The position numbers were made by a program, and so were the translations under genes. A stretch of DNA of 15,444 nucleotides from contig CAMWOD010000006.1 of the NCBI GenBank assembly GCA_947175715.1, positions 1-15,444 on the forward strand, read 5' to 3'. This document shows, one piece after another, positions 7,889 to 15,444 of the stretch. How positions within the stretch are numbered: position 1 is the first letter of the stretch; every line of letters begins with the position of its first letter. Source of the stretch: an uncultured Porphyromonadaceae bacterium. GTDB taxonomy: Bacteria > Bacteroidota > Bacteroidia > Bacteroidales > Muribaculaceae. The notes beneath the pieces are model-generated. The model saw nothing but the letters and a program-made list of their open reading frames with translations. It was not told the origin of the DNA and searched no databases.

Positions 7889-10173
7889 AATCATTCAGAT
7901 ACGCACTATATGTAATCATACTGTTGCTATTGGCAGCGTGCTCCACCACCAGGCGGCTACCTGAGGGGGAGATACTATATACCGGTGTAAAGGCGGTAGA
8001 CGTGAAGGGCGTCGACGGAGCGAAAGTGCCATCGGGTGTTGTTGAAGCCCTCGAAGAAGCTGTGGCCGTAAAGCCCAACAATCCGCTGTTTGGCTCGGTG
8101 AGCTACCGCGTGCCATTCCCGCTGGGCCTGTGGGTTTACAACAATTGGGACAATCCACCAAAGGGTATCAAACATTGGTTGTATGAGAAGCTGGTGGTCG
8201 ACCCAGTACTTGTGTCGGACGTGCGCCCCGAGGTGCGTGTCGACATGCTCGACCAGATACTCGACAACAACGGATATTTCAGCGGACACTCCTCCTACGA
8301 GCTTGTGCAGGGTAAGAATCCGCGTAAAGCTAAGATACGCTACAATATTGCCGCCGGCCCTGAGTATACGCTGAGCGACATTCATCTGCTCCCCGATACC
8401 AGTCATATCAATCATCTGATCGACTCGGTGGCAGTAAGGATACCCTACCTTCGCAGTGGAGAGCGATACAGCACCGACTCCCTGTCGATGGTGCGAACCA
8501 CCATAGCCAACTCGCTGCGCAACCGCGGGTACTACTTCTTCCGCCCTGAGTTTATCGAATACATGGCCGACTCTACCATTCATCCGCATCGTATCGCGCT
8601 CAAGCTTGATATTGCCAGCAATGTGCCTGCTGTGGCTCTGCAGCGTTACCGCACCGGTAGTGTCACCACCTACATTTACCGCAACGGTGGGGGAGGGACG
8701 CCCGATACAGTGATAACAAAGCGTGGCACGTTGATACAGATGATGCCGTCGCGTTTCCGACGCTCACTGATCGATGAAAATGTCACATTCCGTGAGGGTA
8801 AGATATTCTCGGTGAGGGATATGGACCGCACCCAGACGTATCTGTCGCGGCTCGGTATCTTCAATGCCATATCAATCGATGTGATACCCGACACACTATC
8901 GAAAGAGCGGCTTCTCGATGTGGCCATATCATGTACTTTCGACCGTCCACTTGAGGCTGCGCTCGAGGTCAATGCTTCGTCCAAGTCCAATTCATACATA
9001 GGCCCCGGCCTGTCGTTTGGTGTCACCAATCGCAATGTATTTGGGGGTGGAGAGCAGTTCTCGGTCAACCTCACCGGATCATACGAGTGGCAGACCGGGC
9101 ATGAGGCTCACCGCTCGATGTTCAACTCCTACGAGTTTGGACTCAATACATCGCTATCATTCCCGAGGCTGCTGGCCCCGAAATTCATACCACGACGCAG
9201 ACGAGCACAAAACTGGACTCGAATCACCCTTGGAGCCGACATACTCAATCGTCCCCATTACTTCAAGTTGGCTCAGTTTAACACCTCGTTCAACTACGAT
9301 TGGCGTGCTACAAGATATGCTTCGTGTACTTATACTCCCCTCAAGCTCACTTACACCAAGTTGCTACACACCACTCACGAGTTTGACTCAATCATGAGTC
9401 AGAATCCGGCTGTAGCACTGAGCTTCCAGAGCCAGTTTATACCTCAGATGGCGTTTACCTACGTCTACGACCGGGCATTCGGCCACGATAATACCCTCAA
9501 CTGGACTTTTACCGCTGCCGAGGCTGGCAATATTTTCTGGGGTATCTATGAACTATGTGGCAAGAAGGGGGAGAAACGGTTGTTCAAGACACCGTTCTCG
9601 CAGTTTGTCAAGGGTACCACTCAACTTGTGTGGGGCCGGCGCATTGGTCGAGGCGATCAGTGGCTCGTGACGCGTGCGGCCGTGGGTGCGGTACACCCCT
9701 ATGCCAACTCTAAGGAGGTGCCCTATAGCGAGCAGTTCTATTGCGGAGGAGCTAACTCAGTGAGGGCGTTTACCGTGCGTTCAATAGGCCCAGGTAGCTA
9801 TCGTGCGCCTGCGAGCGACGTCAACGGCTACTTTGACCAGACCGGTACTTTCAAGTTTGAGTTTAATGTAGAGTACCGTTTCCCCATACTTGGTCCGCTG
9901 CATGGAGCTGCATTTCTCGACACCGGCAATGTGTGGTTGCTTAAGGATGACCCACAACGCCCCGGAGGCAAGCTTCAGGCATCTACTTTCCTCAAGGATC
10001 TTGCAGTAGGTACAGGTGTGGGACTGCGCTTCGACATATCGATGCTCGTGGTGAGGGGCGACTTAGGTATAGGCATCCATGCCCCCTATGACACAGGGCG
10101 CCGAGGATATTACAACATGACATCGTTTGGCAAGTCGTTGGCCTTCCACCTTGCCATTGGCTACCCTTTCTGA
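7885..10173 (+). CDS. tamL: TamL: lipoprotein Omp85-family outer-membrane assembly protein
   Basis: This is a 762-residue BamA/TamA-superfamily protein. It starts with a lipoprotein signal (MKSFRYALYVIILLLLAACS) whose lipobox LAAC predicts lipidation at Cys19. Lipidation distinguishes Bacteroidetes TamL from proteobacterial TamA. POTRA-like segments follow (about residues 25-340), with recognisable pieces such as LRNRGYYFF near 210 and YLSRLGIFNAI near 318. A surface-antigen (D15) beta-barrel occupies roughly 370-762. The loop-6 motif of Omp85 proteins appears as VRAF (626-629) within GGANSVRAFTVRSIGPGSY, with Ala in place of the Gly of the canonical VRGF/Y. The last residue is Phe, as expected for a barrel C-terminal beta-signal. 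It is coupled to tamB and forms the outer-membrane half of the TAM complex. The gene ends 28 bases before the convergent dacB. Confidence 0.92.
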   Translation: MKSFRYALYVIILLLLAACSTTRRLPEGEILYTGVKAVDVKGVDGAKVPSGVVEALEEAVAVKPNNPLFGSVSYRVPFPLGLWVYNNWDNPPKGIKHWLYEKLVVDPVLVSDVRPEVRVDMLDQILDNNGYFSGHSSYELVQGKNPRKAKIRYNIAAGPEYTLSDIHLLPDTSHINHLIDSVAVRIPYLRSGERYSTDSLSMVRTTIANSLRNRGYYFFRPEFIEYMADSTIHPHRIALKLDIASNVPAVALQRYRTGSVTTYIYRNGGGGTPDTVITKRGTLIQMMPSRFRRSLIDENVTFREGKIFSVRDMDRTQTYLSRLGIFNAISIDVIPDTLSKERLLDVAISCTFDRPLEAALEVNASSKSNSYIGPGLSFGVTNRNVFGGGEQFSVNLTGSYEWQTGHEAHRSMFNSYEFGLNTSLSFPRLLAPKFIPRRRRAQNWTRITLGADILNRPHYFKLAQFNTSFNYDWRATRYASCTYTPLKLTYTKLLHTTHEFDSIMSQNPAVALSFQSQFIPQMAFTYVYDRAFGHDNTLNWTFTAAEAGNIFWGIYELCGKKGEKRLFKTPFSQFVKGTTQLVWGRRIGRGDQWLVTRAAVGAVHPYANSKEVPYSEQFYCGGANSVRAFTVRSIGPGSYRAPASDVNGYFDQTGTFKFEFNVEYRFPILGPLHGAAFLDTGNVWLLKDDPQRPGGKLQASTFLKDLAVGTGVGLRFDISMLVVRGDLGIGIHAPYDTGRRGYYNMTSFGKSLAFHLAIGYPF

Positions 10174-10201
10174 TGCGCTGAGGCCAGGTTCAGAGTGTAA
10201 T

Positions 10202-11398
10202 TCAAAGTGTTTTTAATAGGAATTCTTGCAACGACTTACGTATCTCGTTGCCCGACTTCACCGATCCGTTGACCATGAGAACAACTACATGGGTGGGTGC
10301 TCCATTTTCGTCAGTGAGATAGCCGGCGTAGCATACTACACGTTTCATCGATCCGCTTTTCACGGCCAAGCACCCCTCAAATGGGGTGTCTTTAAGGAAT
10401 TTCTTGACAGTTCCATCGCATCCTGCGCGGGGAAATACATCGACATAGGTCTGATTGCCGGCCATTGCTTCGAGCAGGCTTCCCATGGCGCGGGGTGTCA
10501 ATGAGTTGGAGCGGGCCAATCCGCTGCCGTCGTATTGAGAGATCTTACCTAAGTTGGCTCCTTGCTCCTTGAGTATCTTAAACTCGGCGTCGATGGCATC
10601 TTGGCGCGACTTGCCCGGGGCAAGCGCGCGTAGCACGGCCTCAGCCATGAGGTTGTCGCTGCGATGCATCAGGTCGCGGGCCAGCTCGCTCAGAGGTTCG
10701 GATGTGAAGGTGTACACCAGCTCGGTCTTACCTTTGGGATTGGCTATCGGAGTCTTGCCCACAGTGATCCCTTTGGCCTTGAGCGCGGCGATAATCTTGG
10801 AGGTCACAACCGATGATGGGTTTTTTGTAGGTTGCCAGCTTGAACGTTTTTTGCGGCCTCGTACAAGCACCATATTGTGGTGGAAATTCATCGGCCACCA
10901 CCCCACACCATAGTCATATTTAGAGTCACTGATTTCCCAATTGGGATTAAATCCCTTGTCGGGCCACTTCTTGTCGTCGACTATCACTGTGCCGGTGATA
11001 CTCTTTATGCCTGTTGCGGCTATGGCATCGGCCACGCCTTTCACAAATCCGTCATCCTCGTTGCCTCGGCCACCGATTGTAGGATCGCCCGATGGGTTGA
11101 TTACGACATTGCCTCGCAATTGGTTGCCTTGTCGCTTCCCTTCAAGGGTCACAGTGGTAGTAAACCGGTAGTCGGGCCCGAGTTTGGTAAGAGCAGCCGC
11201 CACAGGGAGTGATTTTTGTATACTTGCCGGTGTGAACGACTTTTGGGCGTTCTCGTCGGCAAGCACTTTGCCGGTTTTGAGGTCCTTAATATACACGCCT
11301 ACAGAGGCTTCTTGCCCGAGGCCTTGTGGTAGTCCACCTTTGGCGTTGGCCGCAGCGAGCGCCAGAATCAAAAAGAGAGTACTTAATAGTCTTTGCAT
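10202..11398 (-). CDS. dacB: D-alanyl-D-alanine carboxypeptidase/endopeptidase, PBP4 (S13) family
   Basis: This is a 398-residue low-molecular-mass class C penicillin-binding protein that trims or cleaves peptidoglycan stem peptides in the periplasm. The three active-site motifs are present: SIQK with nucleophile Ser59 and Lys62 (context TPASIQKS), SDN at 247-249 (context MHRSDNLMAEAVL), and KSG at 347-349, a variant of KTG. The family block YDGSGLARSN is also present. ATG at 11398 is chosen over a TTG three codons upstream because it directly starts a clean signal peptide (MQRLLSTLFLILALAAANA, cut before KGG). At about 400 residues it is shorter than E. coli DacB (477), which is usual for Bacteroidetes members. 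It is a single-gene unit, divergent from the DUF4421 operon and convergent with tamL. Confidence 0.9.
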   Translation of the reverse strand: MQRLLSTLFLILALAAANAKGGLPQGLGQEASVGVYIKDLKTGKVLADENAQKSFTPASIQKSLPVAAALTKLGPDYRFTTTVTLEGKRQGNQLRGNVVINPSGDPTIGGRGNEDDGFVKGVADAIAATGIKSITGTVIVDDKKWPDKGFNPNWEISDSKYDYGVGWWPMNFHHNMVLVRGRKKRSSWQPTKNPSSVVTSKIIAALKAKGITVGKTPIANPKGKTELVYTFTSEPLSELARDLMHRSDNLMAEAVLRALAPGKSRQDAIDAEFKILKEQGANLGKISQYDGSGLARSNSLTPRAMGSLLEAMAGNQTYVDVFPRAGCDGTVKKFLKDTPFEGCLAVKSGSMKRVVCYAGYLTDENGAPTHVVVLMVNGSVKSGNEIRKSLQEFLLKTL

Positions 11399-11408
11399 AA
11401 TATGCAAA
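11392..11408. promoter_or_regulatory. 17-bp perfect palindrome over the dacB start codon
   Basis: TTTGCATA (11392-11399) and TATGCAAA (11401-11408) are exact reverse complements around A11400. The palindrome contains the dacB ATG (11396-11398 on the minus strand) and overlaps its predicted -7 box. With a one-base centre it cannot fold into a good RNA hairpin, so a dimeric DNA-binding protein site is the better reading. A third copy of TTTGCAT lies at 11451-11457, at the -7 box of the divergent operon. Confidence 0.45.
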
Positions 11409-11412
11409 TTTA
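11405..11412 (-). promoter_or_regulatory. Probable -7 promoter box of dacB
   Basis: On the minus strand this reads TAAATTTG, matching TAnnTTTG. It ends seven bases before the dacB ATG, so the predicted transcript would have almost no 5' leader. No convincing -33 TTTG is seen upstream. Confidence 0.45.
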
Positions 11413-11446
11413 CGTCATTCTTGTCGTAATAACGATATTTTTAAGT

Positions 11447-11454
11447 TATCTTTG
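11447..11454 (+). promoter_or_regulatory. Probable -7 promoter box of the DUF4421-tetR-neuC operon
   Basis: TATCTTTG matches the Bacteroidetes TAnnTTTG consensus and lies 12 bases before the ATG at 11466. The predicted leader is only a few nucleotides. The upstream TTG at 11421-11423 is a weak -33 candidate with slightly long spacing. Confidence 0.5.
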
Positions 11455-11465
11455 CATTTGGAAAT

Positions 11466-12599
11466 ATGCATAAACGAATACTAACACTCATAGCGTTTTT
11501 GTTCACGTTGTTGCTCTGCCCCGATGCGCATGCTGAGGTAGAGGATGTTGATTCTGTGGCTGCGGTAACTGATACGGTGTCGGGTCATAGTTCTACACGC
11601 TGGATAAAGCAGCTGATTGACAACGGATTTCATATAAATGAACCTGGGGTGGACTATCCGCGTTTCCCTCGCTTTGCTCTCAATGTGTACAATTGGGGCG
11701 ACCGGGTATTCAACTCTTACGACCCCGAATATGTGGTTTCTACCGGCAAAAACTGGAAGGCGCAGGCCAAAACGTTCAACTGGATGCAAAACTACTCGTT
11801 CTTCTTTCCGCATCGCGAGCAGGTGCGTATAAGTTCCGATTTCTACGCCGACGTGGGAGGATATGTGTCGTTCATGGCTGTGTCGGTGGGCTATATGTTC
11901 AACGCCAACGAGCTACTGGCCCACAATCATAGCAAGCGTACTAACTTTAACCTGAATTTCACATGTTCGCGATTTACCATCGACTATACCCGGCAGACTA
12001 TCGATGGGGGAGCCCGACTTACGCACGTAGGCGAAATATTCAAGGACACTGAGGTGTCGATACCATTCAATGGGCTTAAGACCGATCAGAAATCGCTGAT
12101 GGGATTCTATATATTCAATCACCGCCGCTATAGCCACGCAGCAGCCTACTGCTACTCAAAATACCAGCTCAAGGATGCAGGGTCGTGGGTAGTGGGTTTC
12201 AATTACCTCAACCGTAATACCACAATCGACTTTACAGGGCTTGACCCCGAACTGTTTAAGCCAATACCCGATATGCAGATGAACTACCACTTCCATTACT
12301 CCGACTATATGGCAATAGGTGGTTATGCCCACAGCTGGGCTCTGAAACCCCGAGTGTGGCTCCTCAATCTTACCTCGCTATTAGGATTGGGATATAAGCA
12401 GTCGAAGGGTGATTCATCCGATGGGAGCCGCAACATGCTGGCACTGCAGGGACGCCTGATGGGCAGTGTAGTGTACAACCACCGCGGACTCTTTGTAGCG
12501 CTAAATATCAAGGGGTATGCACCGTTCTTCTTCAACGGCAAATACACTATGATCAATACCGTACTTTCAGCCGAAGCCACCGTAGGCCTAAGGTTTTAG
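11466..12599 (+). CDS. DUF4421 family protein, probable outer-membrane beta-barrel
   Basis: This is a 377-residue exported protein recognised as a member of the Bacteroidetes family DUF4421, whose function is unknown. A signal peptide is clear (MHKRILTLIAFLFTLLLCPDAHA, cut after AHA, residues 1-23). The mature protein is rich in aromatic residues and alternating beta-strand patterns such as VRISSDFYADVGGYVSFMAV. It contains several YNWGDRVFNSYDPEYV-like blocks typical of the family and ends in LRF, a terminal Phe as in outer-membrane barrels. An outer-membrane barrel is therefore inferred but not proven. It is the first gene of a compact operon: the TetR gene starts 11 bases after its stop codon. 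Confidence 0.82.
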   Translation: MHKRILTLIAFLFTLLLCPDAHAEVEDVDSVAAVTDTVSGHSSTRWIKQLIDNGFHINEPGVDYPRFPRFALNVYNWGDRVFNSYDPEYVVSTGKNWKAQAKTFNWMQNYSFFFPHREQVRISSDFYADVGGYVSFMAVSVGYMFNANELLAHNHSKRTNFNLNFTCSRFTIDYTRQTIDGGARLTHVGEIFKDTEVSIPFNGLKTDQKSLMGFYIFNHRRYSHAAAYCYSKYQLKDAGSWVVGFNYLNRNTTIDFTGLDPELFKPIPDMQMNYHFHYSDYMAIGGYAHSWALKPRVWLLNLTSLLGLGYKQSKGDSSDGSRNMLALQGRLMGSVVYNHRGLFVALNIKGYAPFFFNGKYTMINTVLSAEATVGLRF

Positions 12600-12610
12600 A
12601 GTTCTAAGAT

Positions 12611-13198
12611 ATGTCAGCAGTCAAAACACGTGAAAGACTCATAGATGTAGCCCGTCAACTTTTCAACAAAAAGGGGATGGAAAAGACTACTATGAACGAC
12701 ATAGCCTCGGCCTCCGACAAGGGTCGGCGCACTATTTACACTTATTTTAAAAATAAGCGTGAGATATACAATGCCGTCATCGAGCGCGAAAGCGAGCTGC
12801 TTGTAGGGGCACTCCGCGAGATTGCTCAGTCGCCGTTGTCACCGGTTGATAAGCTGGAGCAATTTCTTGGTAAGAGGTTTGAGATAATCCGAGATACTGT
12901 CAACAGCTACGCACGTTTAAGGTCGATCATATCTTTTGATTCCAAGCGTATGCAGCGGGTGCAGCACTTAGCTGCGGTGAAAATCAATGAGATGCTCAAT
13001 CAGATGCTCGCCCAGGGTGTGAACGACGGAGTTTTCGACCCGGTACAGGTGAGACGTATGAACTCAATGCTTCAGGCCACGATAATGGGAGTCGATGCAT
13101 GCTATATACAGGGCCTGCAGAATGTGGGTTGCGTTGACACCGAGCAGTTTGAAGGGGATATCATACAGTTTATCACTACAGCCATTACCACCAGATGA
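12611..13198 (+). CDS. TetR/AcrR-family transcriptional regulator
   Basis: This is a 195-residue regulator with the N-terminal TetR DNA-binding domain at about residues 6-55: TRERLIDVARQLFNKKGMEK is the first helix, and the helix-turn-helix runs through TTMNDIASASDKGRRTIYTYFKNK (given here only as a landmark for residues 26-49). The all-helical remainder (about 60-195) would be the ligand-binding and dimerisation domain; its ligand cannot be told from sequence. It starts 11 bases after the DUF4421 gene and its stop overlaps the neuC ATG by four bases (ATGA), so it is translated with neuC. Autoregulation of this operon is a reasonable guess, and the palindrome near 11400 is a possible target, but neither is shown by the sequence. 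Confidence 0.92.
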   Translation: MSAVKTRERLIDVARQLFNKKGMEKTTMNDIASASDKGRRTIYTYFKNKREIYNAVIERESELLVGALREIAQSPLSPVDKLEQFLGKRFEIIRDTVNSYARLRSIISFDSKRMQRVQHLAAVKINEMLNQMLAQGVNDGVFDPVQVRRMNSMLQATIMGVDACYIQGLQNVGCVDTEQFEGDIIQFITTAITTR

Positions 13199-14325
13199 AG
13201 CGTTCAATCGCAATAATCACGGGCACACGTGCCGACTGGGGCTTGCTCTCCCCAATAGCTACCGCATTGAGGGCGCATCCGCATTGCGACGTTTCGATTA
13301 TCGCTACCAATATGCATCTTGAGGCTAAGTTTGGGCATACGGTTGACGATATTGAGGCCGATAGTTTCCGTATCGCCGCACGGGTTCCGCTCACGCCTGC
13401 CTCCGACTCTCCAGTTGATACGGCTGTGGCTATGGGTGAATGCGAATCGCTCATGGCTCGGGCTTTGTACGACTTGATGCCCGATATGGTGGTGATACTT
13501 GGCGACCGCTACGAGATGCTTGCGGCTGCATCGGCTGCCACGCTGCTCCGTATACCCATAGTACACCTTCACGGAGGTGAGGAGACTCGCGGCGCCATCG
13601 ACGACAATATACGCCACGCCATCACGCAGCTTTCACAGCTTCATCTTACTTCCACCGAGCCTTATCGCCAGCGGGTTATCGCTATGGGTAAGGCCCCTGC
13701 GAGTGTTGTCAACACTGGTGCTATCGGAGTATATAATATGTTGAATACACCACTATTGTCGCGCCGCGAGGTGGTAGAAACGCTTGACGGATGGGATCCA
13801 CAGGACAGTGCTCTATTGGTGACACTCCATCCTGCCACAGCCGATGATACGATAACGTCGGCTCAGCAAGCAGCTGCGATGTTTGAGGCGCTCGACCGTT
13901 TCCCACAGTGTCGCCTGCTTATCACATATCCCAACAACGACCCTGACCATGAGGCTATTATCGAGGCTATCAGCGAATATGTCCGCAGATGGGGCGACAG
14001 GGTCAAGGTAGTGCCATCGCTGGGCTGGAGGCGATATTTGTCGGCCCTGCGTTGTGTAAAGTGTGTGGTTGGCAATTCGTCGAGCGGCATCATCGAGGTG
14101 CCGTCGGCAGGCATACCCACGGTGGATATCGGAATGCGCCAACAAGGGCGCATCGCCGCTAAGTCGGTGATCAATTGCCAGCCTGATGCCGACAGCATCG
14201 CTGCGGCCATCGACCGTGCATTGTCAGCCGAGATGCAGCAACTTGCCGCCGAGTGCCACAACCCCTACATGAAGCCCGACACCCTGCGACTCATTGTGGA
14301 TGCAATTACTTCTTTTGAAGTATAG
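13195..14325 (+). CDS. neuC: UDP-N-acetylglucosamine 2-epimerase (hydrolysing), NeuC type
   Basis: This is a 376-residue GT-B fold enzyme of the NeuC/WecB superfamily. Members of the hydrolysing branch convert UDP-GlcNAc to N-acetylmannosamine plus UDP, the first step of sialic acid synthesis; relatives act on other nucleotide sugars toward legionaminic-type acids. Visible blocks are GTRADWGLL (10-18), LGDRYEML (102-109), HLHGGE (124-129) followed by TRGAIDDNIRHAIT, and NSSSGIIEVPSAG (294-306) followed by PTVDIGMRQQGR, the nucleotide-binding region. RHAITQLSQLHLTS is characteristic of the hydrolysing type. Length is normal. It overlaps the TetR gene by four bases, and no neuB or neuA lies in the window, so its product's fate is unclear. 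Its last 20 bases overlap the convergent SGNH hydrolase gene. Confidence 0.9.
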   Translation: MKRSIAIITGTRADWGLLSPIATALRAHPHCDVSIIATNMHLEAKFGHTVDDIEADSFRIAARVPLTPASDSPVDTAVAMGECESLMARALYDLMPDMVVILGDRYEMLAAASAATLLRIPIVHLHGGEETRGAIDDNIRHAITQLSQLHLTSTEPYRQRVIAMGKAPASVVNTGAIGVYNMLNTPLLSRREVVETLDGWDPQDSALLVTLHPATADDTITSAQQAAAMFEALDRFPQCRLLITYPNNDPDHEAIIEAISEYVRRWGDRVKVVPSLGWRRYLSALRCVKCVVGNSSSGIIEVPSAGIPTVDIGMRQQGRIAAKSVINCQPDADSIAAAIDRALSAEMQQLAAECHNPYMKPDTLRLIVDAITSFEV

Positions 14326-15397
14326 CCTTGATTGCCGGAAGCATCGACTGGGCTACAGTCTTCATTCCCAGGTCGGTGAAGTGGTAATTGTCGACCGTTC
14401 CCTCCCATTCGTCGCCGAGCAGGTCCTCGCCTGAGAAGTAGTACACATTGTTGTCGCCGGCAGCTACGGTTTTATCGTAAAATTCGCGTAGTCGGGTGTT
14501 CTTCTCCTTGATGTCGCTCATCACTTGGGGCACAAGGCGAGTGATAGGGAAGTAGGGACTTTCGACGAGCATTATCGGCACATCGGGGTGTGCTGAGCGG
14601 ATTATGGCGTAGAAATCGTCAATTCGGCCCGGAATCTCTGCGGCTTTCACGTTGGGAAGGGCGTCGATGATATATAGGCCGGCATCGGCTTGAGCCATCA
14701 GGCGGGCTATCTCGGGGTCGAGCTTGGCGTTGCCGCTGAATCCGAGGTTGATCACTTCCAGGTCAAGATCTCGTTCGATGATATTGGTGTGGGCCATTCC
14801 CGGGCGGGCGGCGCATCCACCTTGCAGCAGGCTGGTGCCGTACCACACAATCGGTTTTTCACGACGAGGCGAGTTTACAGCCGGAGGGAGCAGTATGGCG
14901 GCTGAGTCGACACCTACCCATAGCGAGTCAACACCATCGTAGAGGGGCATGTAAAGCATATATTCGCGCATCTGCCGGGGCATTCCGCCGATTATCTGCA
15001 CCGTGGTAGTGGAGTCATTGAGCCTGGGACGGGCACTCGATGCGGTAGTCCAGTGGCCATCGTCGGTGAGCAGATATAGGTCGAGGCCACGGATGCCGGT
15101 AGCGGTCATGTGGTTCATGTTGAACTTCTTGTGCGATCGCCACTTGGCATGCAGGTCGGTAGCGTCCGAGCGAAATCGCAGGGCTATACCAGCCGAGTTG
15201 CTGCCAAGATCCCATAGCTCGGGGCGTATCTGTGCCAGCGAGTCGGGGAGTCGTGAGAATGGCTGCTTAGCATCGGGTGCCAGAGTGCCGATAGTGGTGA
15301 GTTCGCGACCGTCGACCCATCGCACTGGGTCAGCCTTAACGTGGGCCAGCGAAGCCGCTGCAAGTATTGCAATGCATAGTAATGAATTCAGTTTCAT
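14306..15397 (-). CDS. Secreted SGNH/GDSL hydrolase with N-terminal GxDLY domain
   Basis: This is a 363-residue exported esterase-type hydrolase. A signal peptide is present (MKLNSLLCIAILAAASLAHVKA, cut near residue 22). The N-terminal beta-rich domain carries the GLDLY signature (104-108) of the GxDLY family that precedes many Bacteroidetes SGNH hydrolases. The catalytic domain has the nucleophile in GTSLLQGG (Ser189), a block II glycine in NLGFSGNAKLD, a block with Asn in IDALPN, and the terminal dyad in DNYH (Asp336, His339). Such enzymes usually remove acetyl or other acyl groups from glycans; the substrate here is not known. It is a single gene convergent with neuC, the two overlapping at their 3' ends by 20 bases (14306-14325). 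No TAnnTTTG promoter box is visible in the 47 bases left upstream. Confidence 0.9.
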   Translation of the reverse strand: MKLNSLLCIAILAAASLAHVKADPVRWVDGRELTTIGTLAPDAKQPFSRLPDSLAQIRPELWDLGSNSAGIALRFRSDATDLHAKWRSHKKFNMNHMTATGIRGLDLYLLTDDGHWTTASSARPRLNDSTTTVQIIGGMPRQMREYMLYMPLYDGVDSLWVGVDSAAILLPPAVNSPRREKPIVWYGTSLLQGGCAARPGMAHTNIIERDLDLEVINLGFSGNAKLDPEIARLMAQADAGLYIIDALPNVKAAEIPGRIDDFYAIIRSAHPDVPIMLVESPYFPITRLVPQVMSDIKEKNTRLREFYDKTVAAGDNNVYYFSGEDLLGDEWEGTVDNYHFTDLGMKTVAQSMLPAIKAILQKK

Positions 15398-15444
15398 GAG
15401 GGTAGTTGGGTTTTATGTGTTAGTGCTTTTATACGATTATGTGT

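Noticed and set aside
10174..10201. Terminator between convergent tamL and dacB
   Set aside because: Only 28 bases separate the genes and no stable inverted repeat is visible.

Overview
The window looks like a chromosomal piece of a Bacteroidales gut bacterium, most likely of the Muribaculaceae type (family assignment is inference). Signs are the Bacteroidetes promoter box TAnnTTTG at several gene starts, a tamB-tamL pair whose Omp85 partner is a lipoprotein (a Bacteroidetes arrangement), a DUF4421 outer-membrane protein, and a secreted protease whose tail contains the YDLQGR motif common in Bacteroidales secreted proteins.

Layout. Bases 1-553 hold the 3' end of a 23S rRNA gene, a GC-rich spacer and a complete 5S rRNA gene, closed by a GC-rich terminator hairpin. 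Bases 595-1254 contain no convincing gene. They start with short AT-rich tandem repeats and become a dense run of stem-loops (765-1212), including a 96-base unit closed by an 11-bp helix around two hairpins, and two adjacent hairpins with the same CCACG loop. This is the least explained part of the window. Next comes a secreted M6-family metalloprotease on the minus strand (1255-2877), divergent from tamB (3074-7888). tamB overlaps tamL (7885-10173) by four bases, and together they encode an envelope-spanning translocation/assembly module. A secreted penicillin-binding protein of the S13 (PBP4) type lies convergently on the minus strand (10202-11398). It shares a short divergent promoter region with a plus-strand operon of three tightly spaced genes: a DUF4421 protein, a TetR-family regulator and a NeuC-type UDP-GlcNAc 2-epimerase. 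A minus-strand secreted SGNH hydrolase with a GxDLY domain (14306-15397) overlaps the 3' end of neuC tail to tail.

How it fits together. Apart from the rRNA, most genes concern the cell envelope: TamB/TamL for outer-membrane assembly, a DD-peptidase for peptidoglycan, a probable outer-membrane DUF4421 protein, an amino-sugar epimerase, and two exported hydrolases. The main puzzles are the structured intergenic element at 822-1212, the shortened tail of the M6 protease beside it, the non-ATG start of tamB, the 17-bp palindrome over the dacB start codon, and an isolated neuC paired with a TetR regulator and a DUF4421 gene. No IS element, CRISPR array, tRNA or phage gene was seen.
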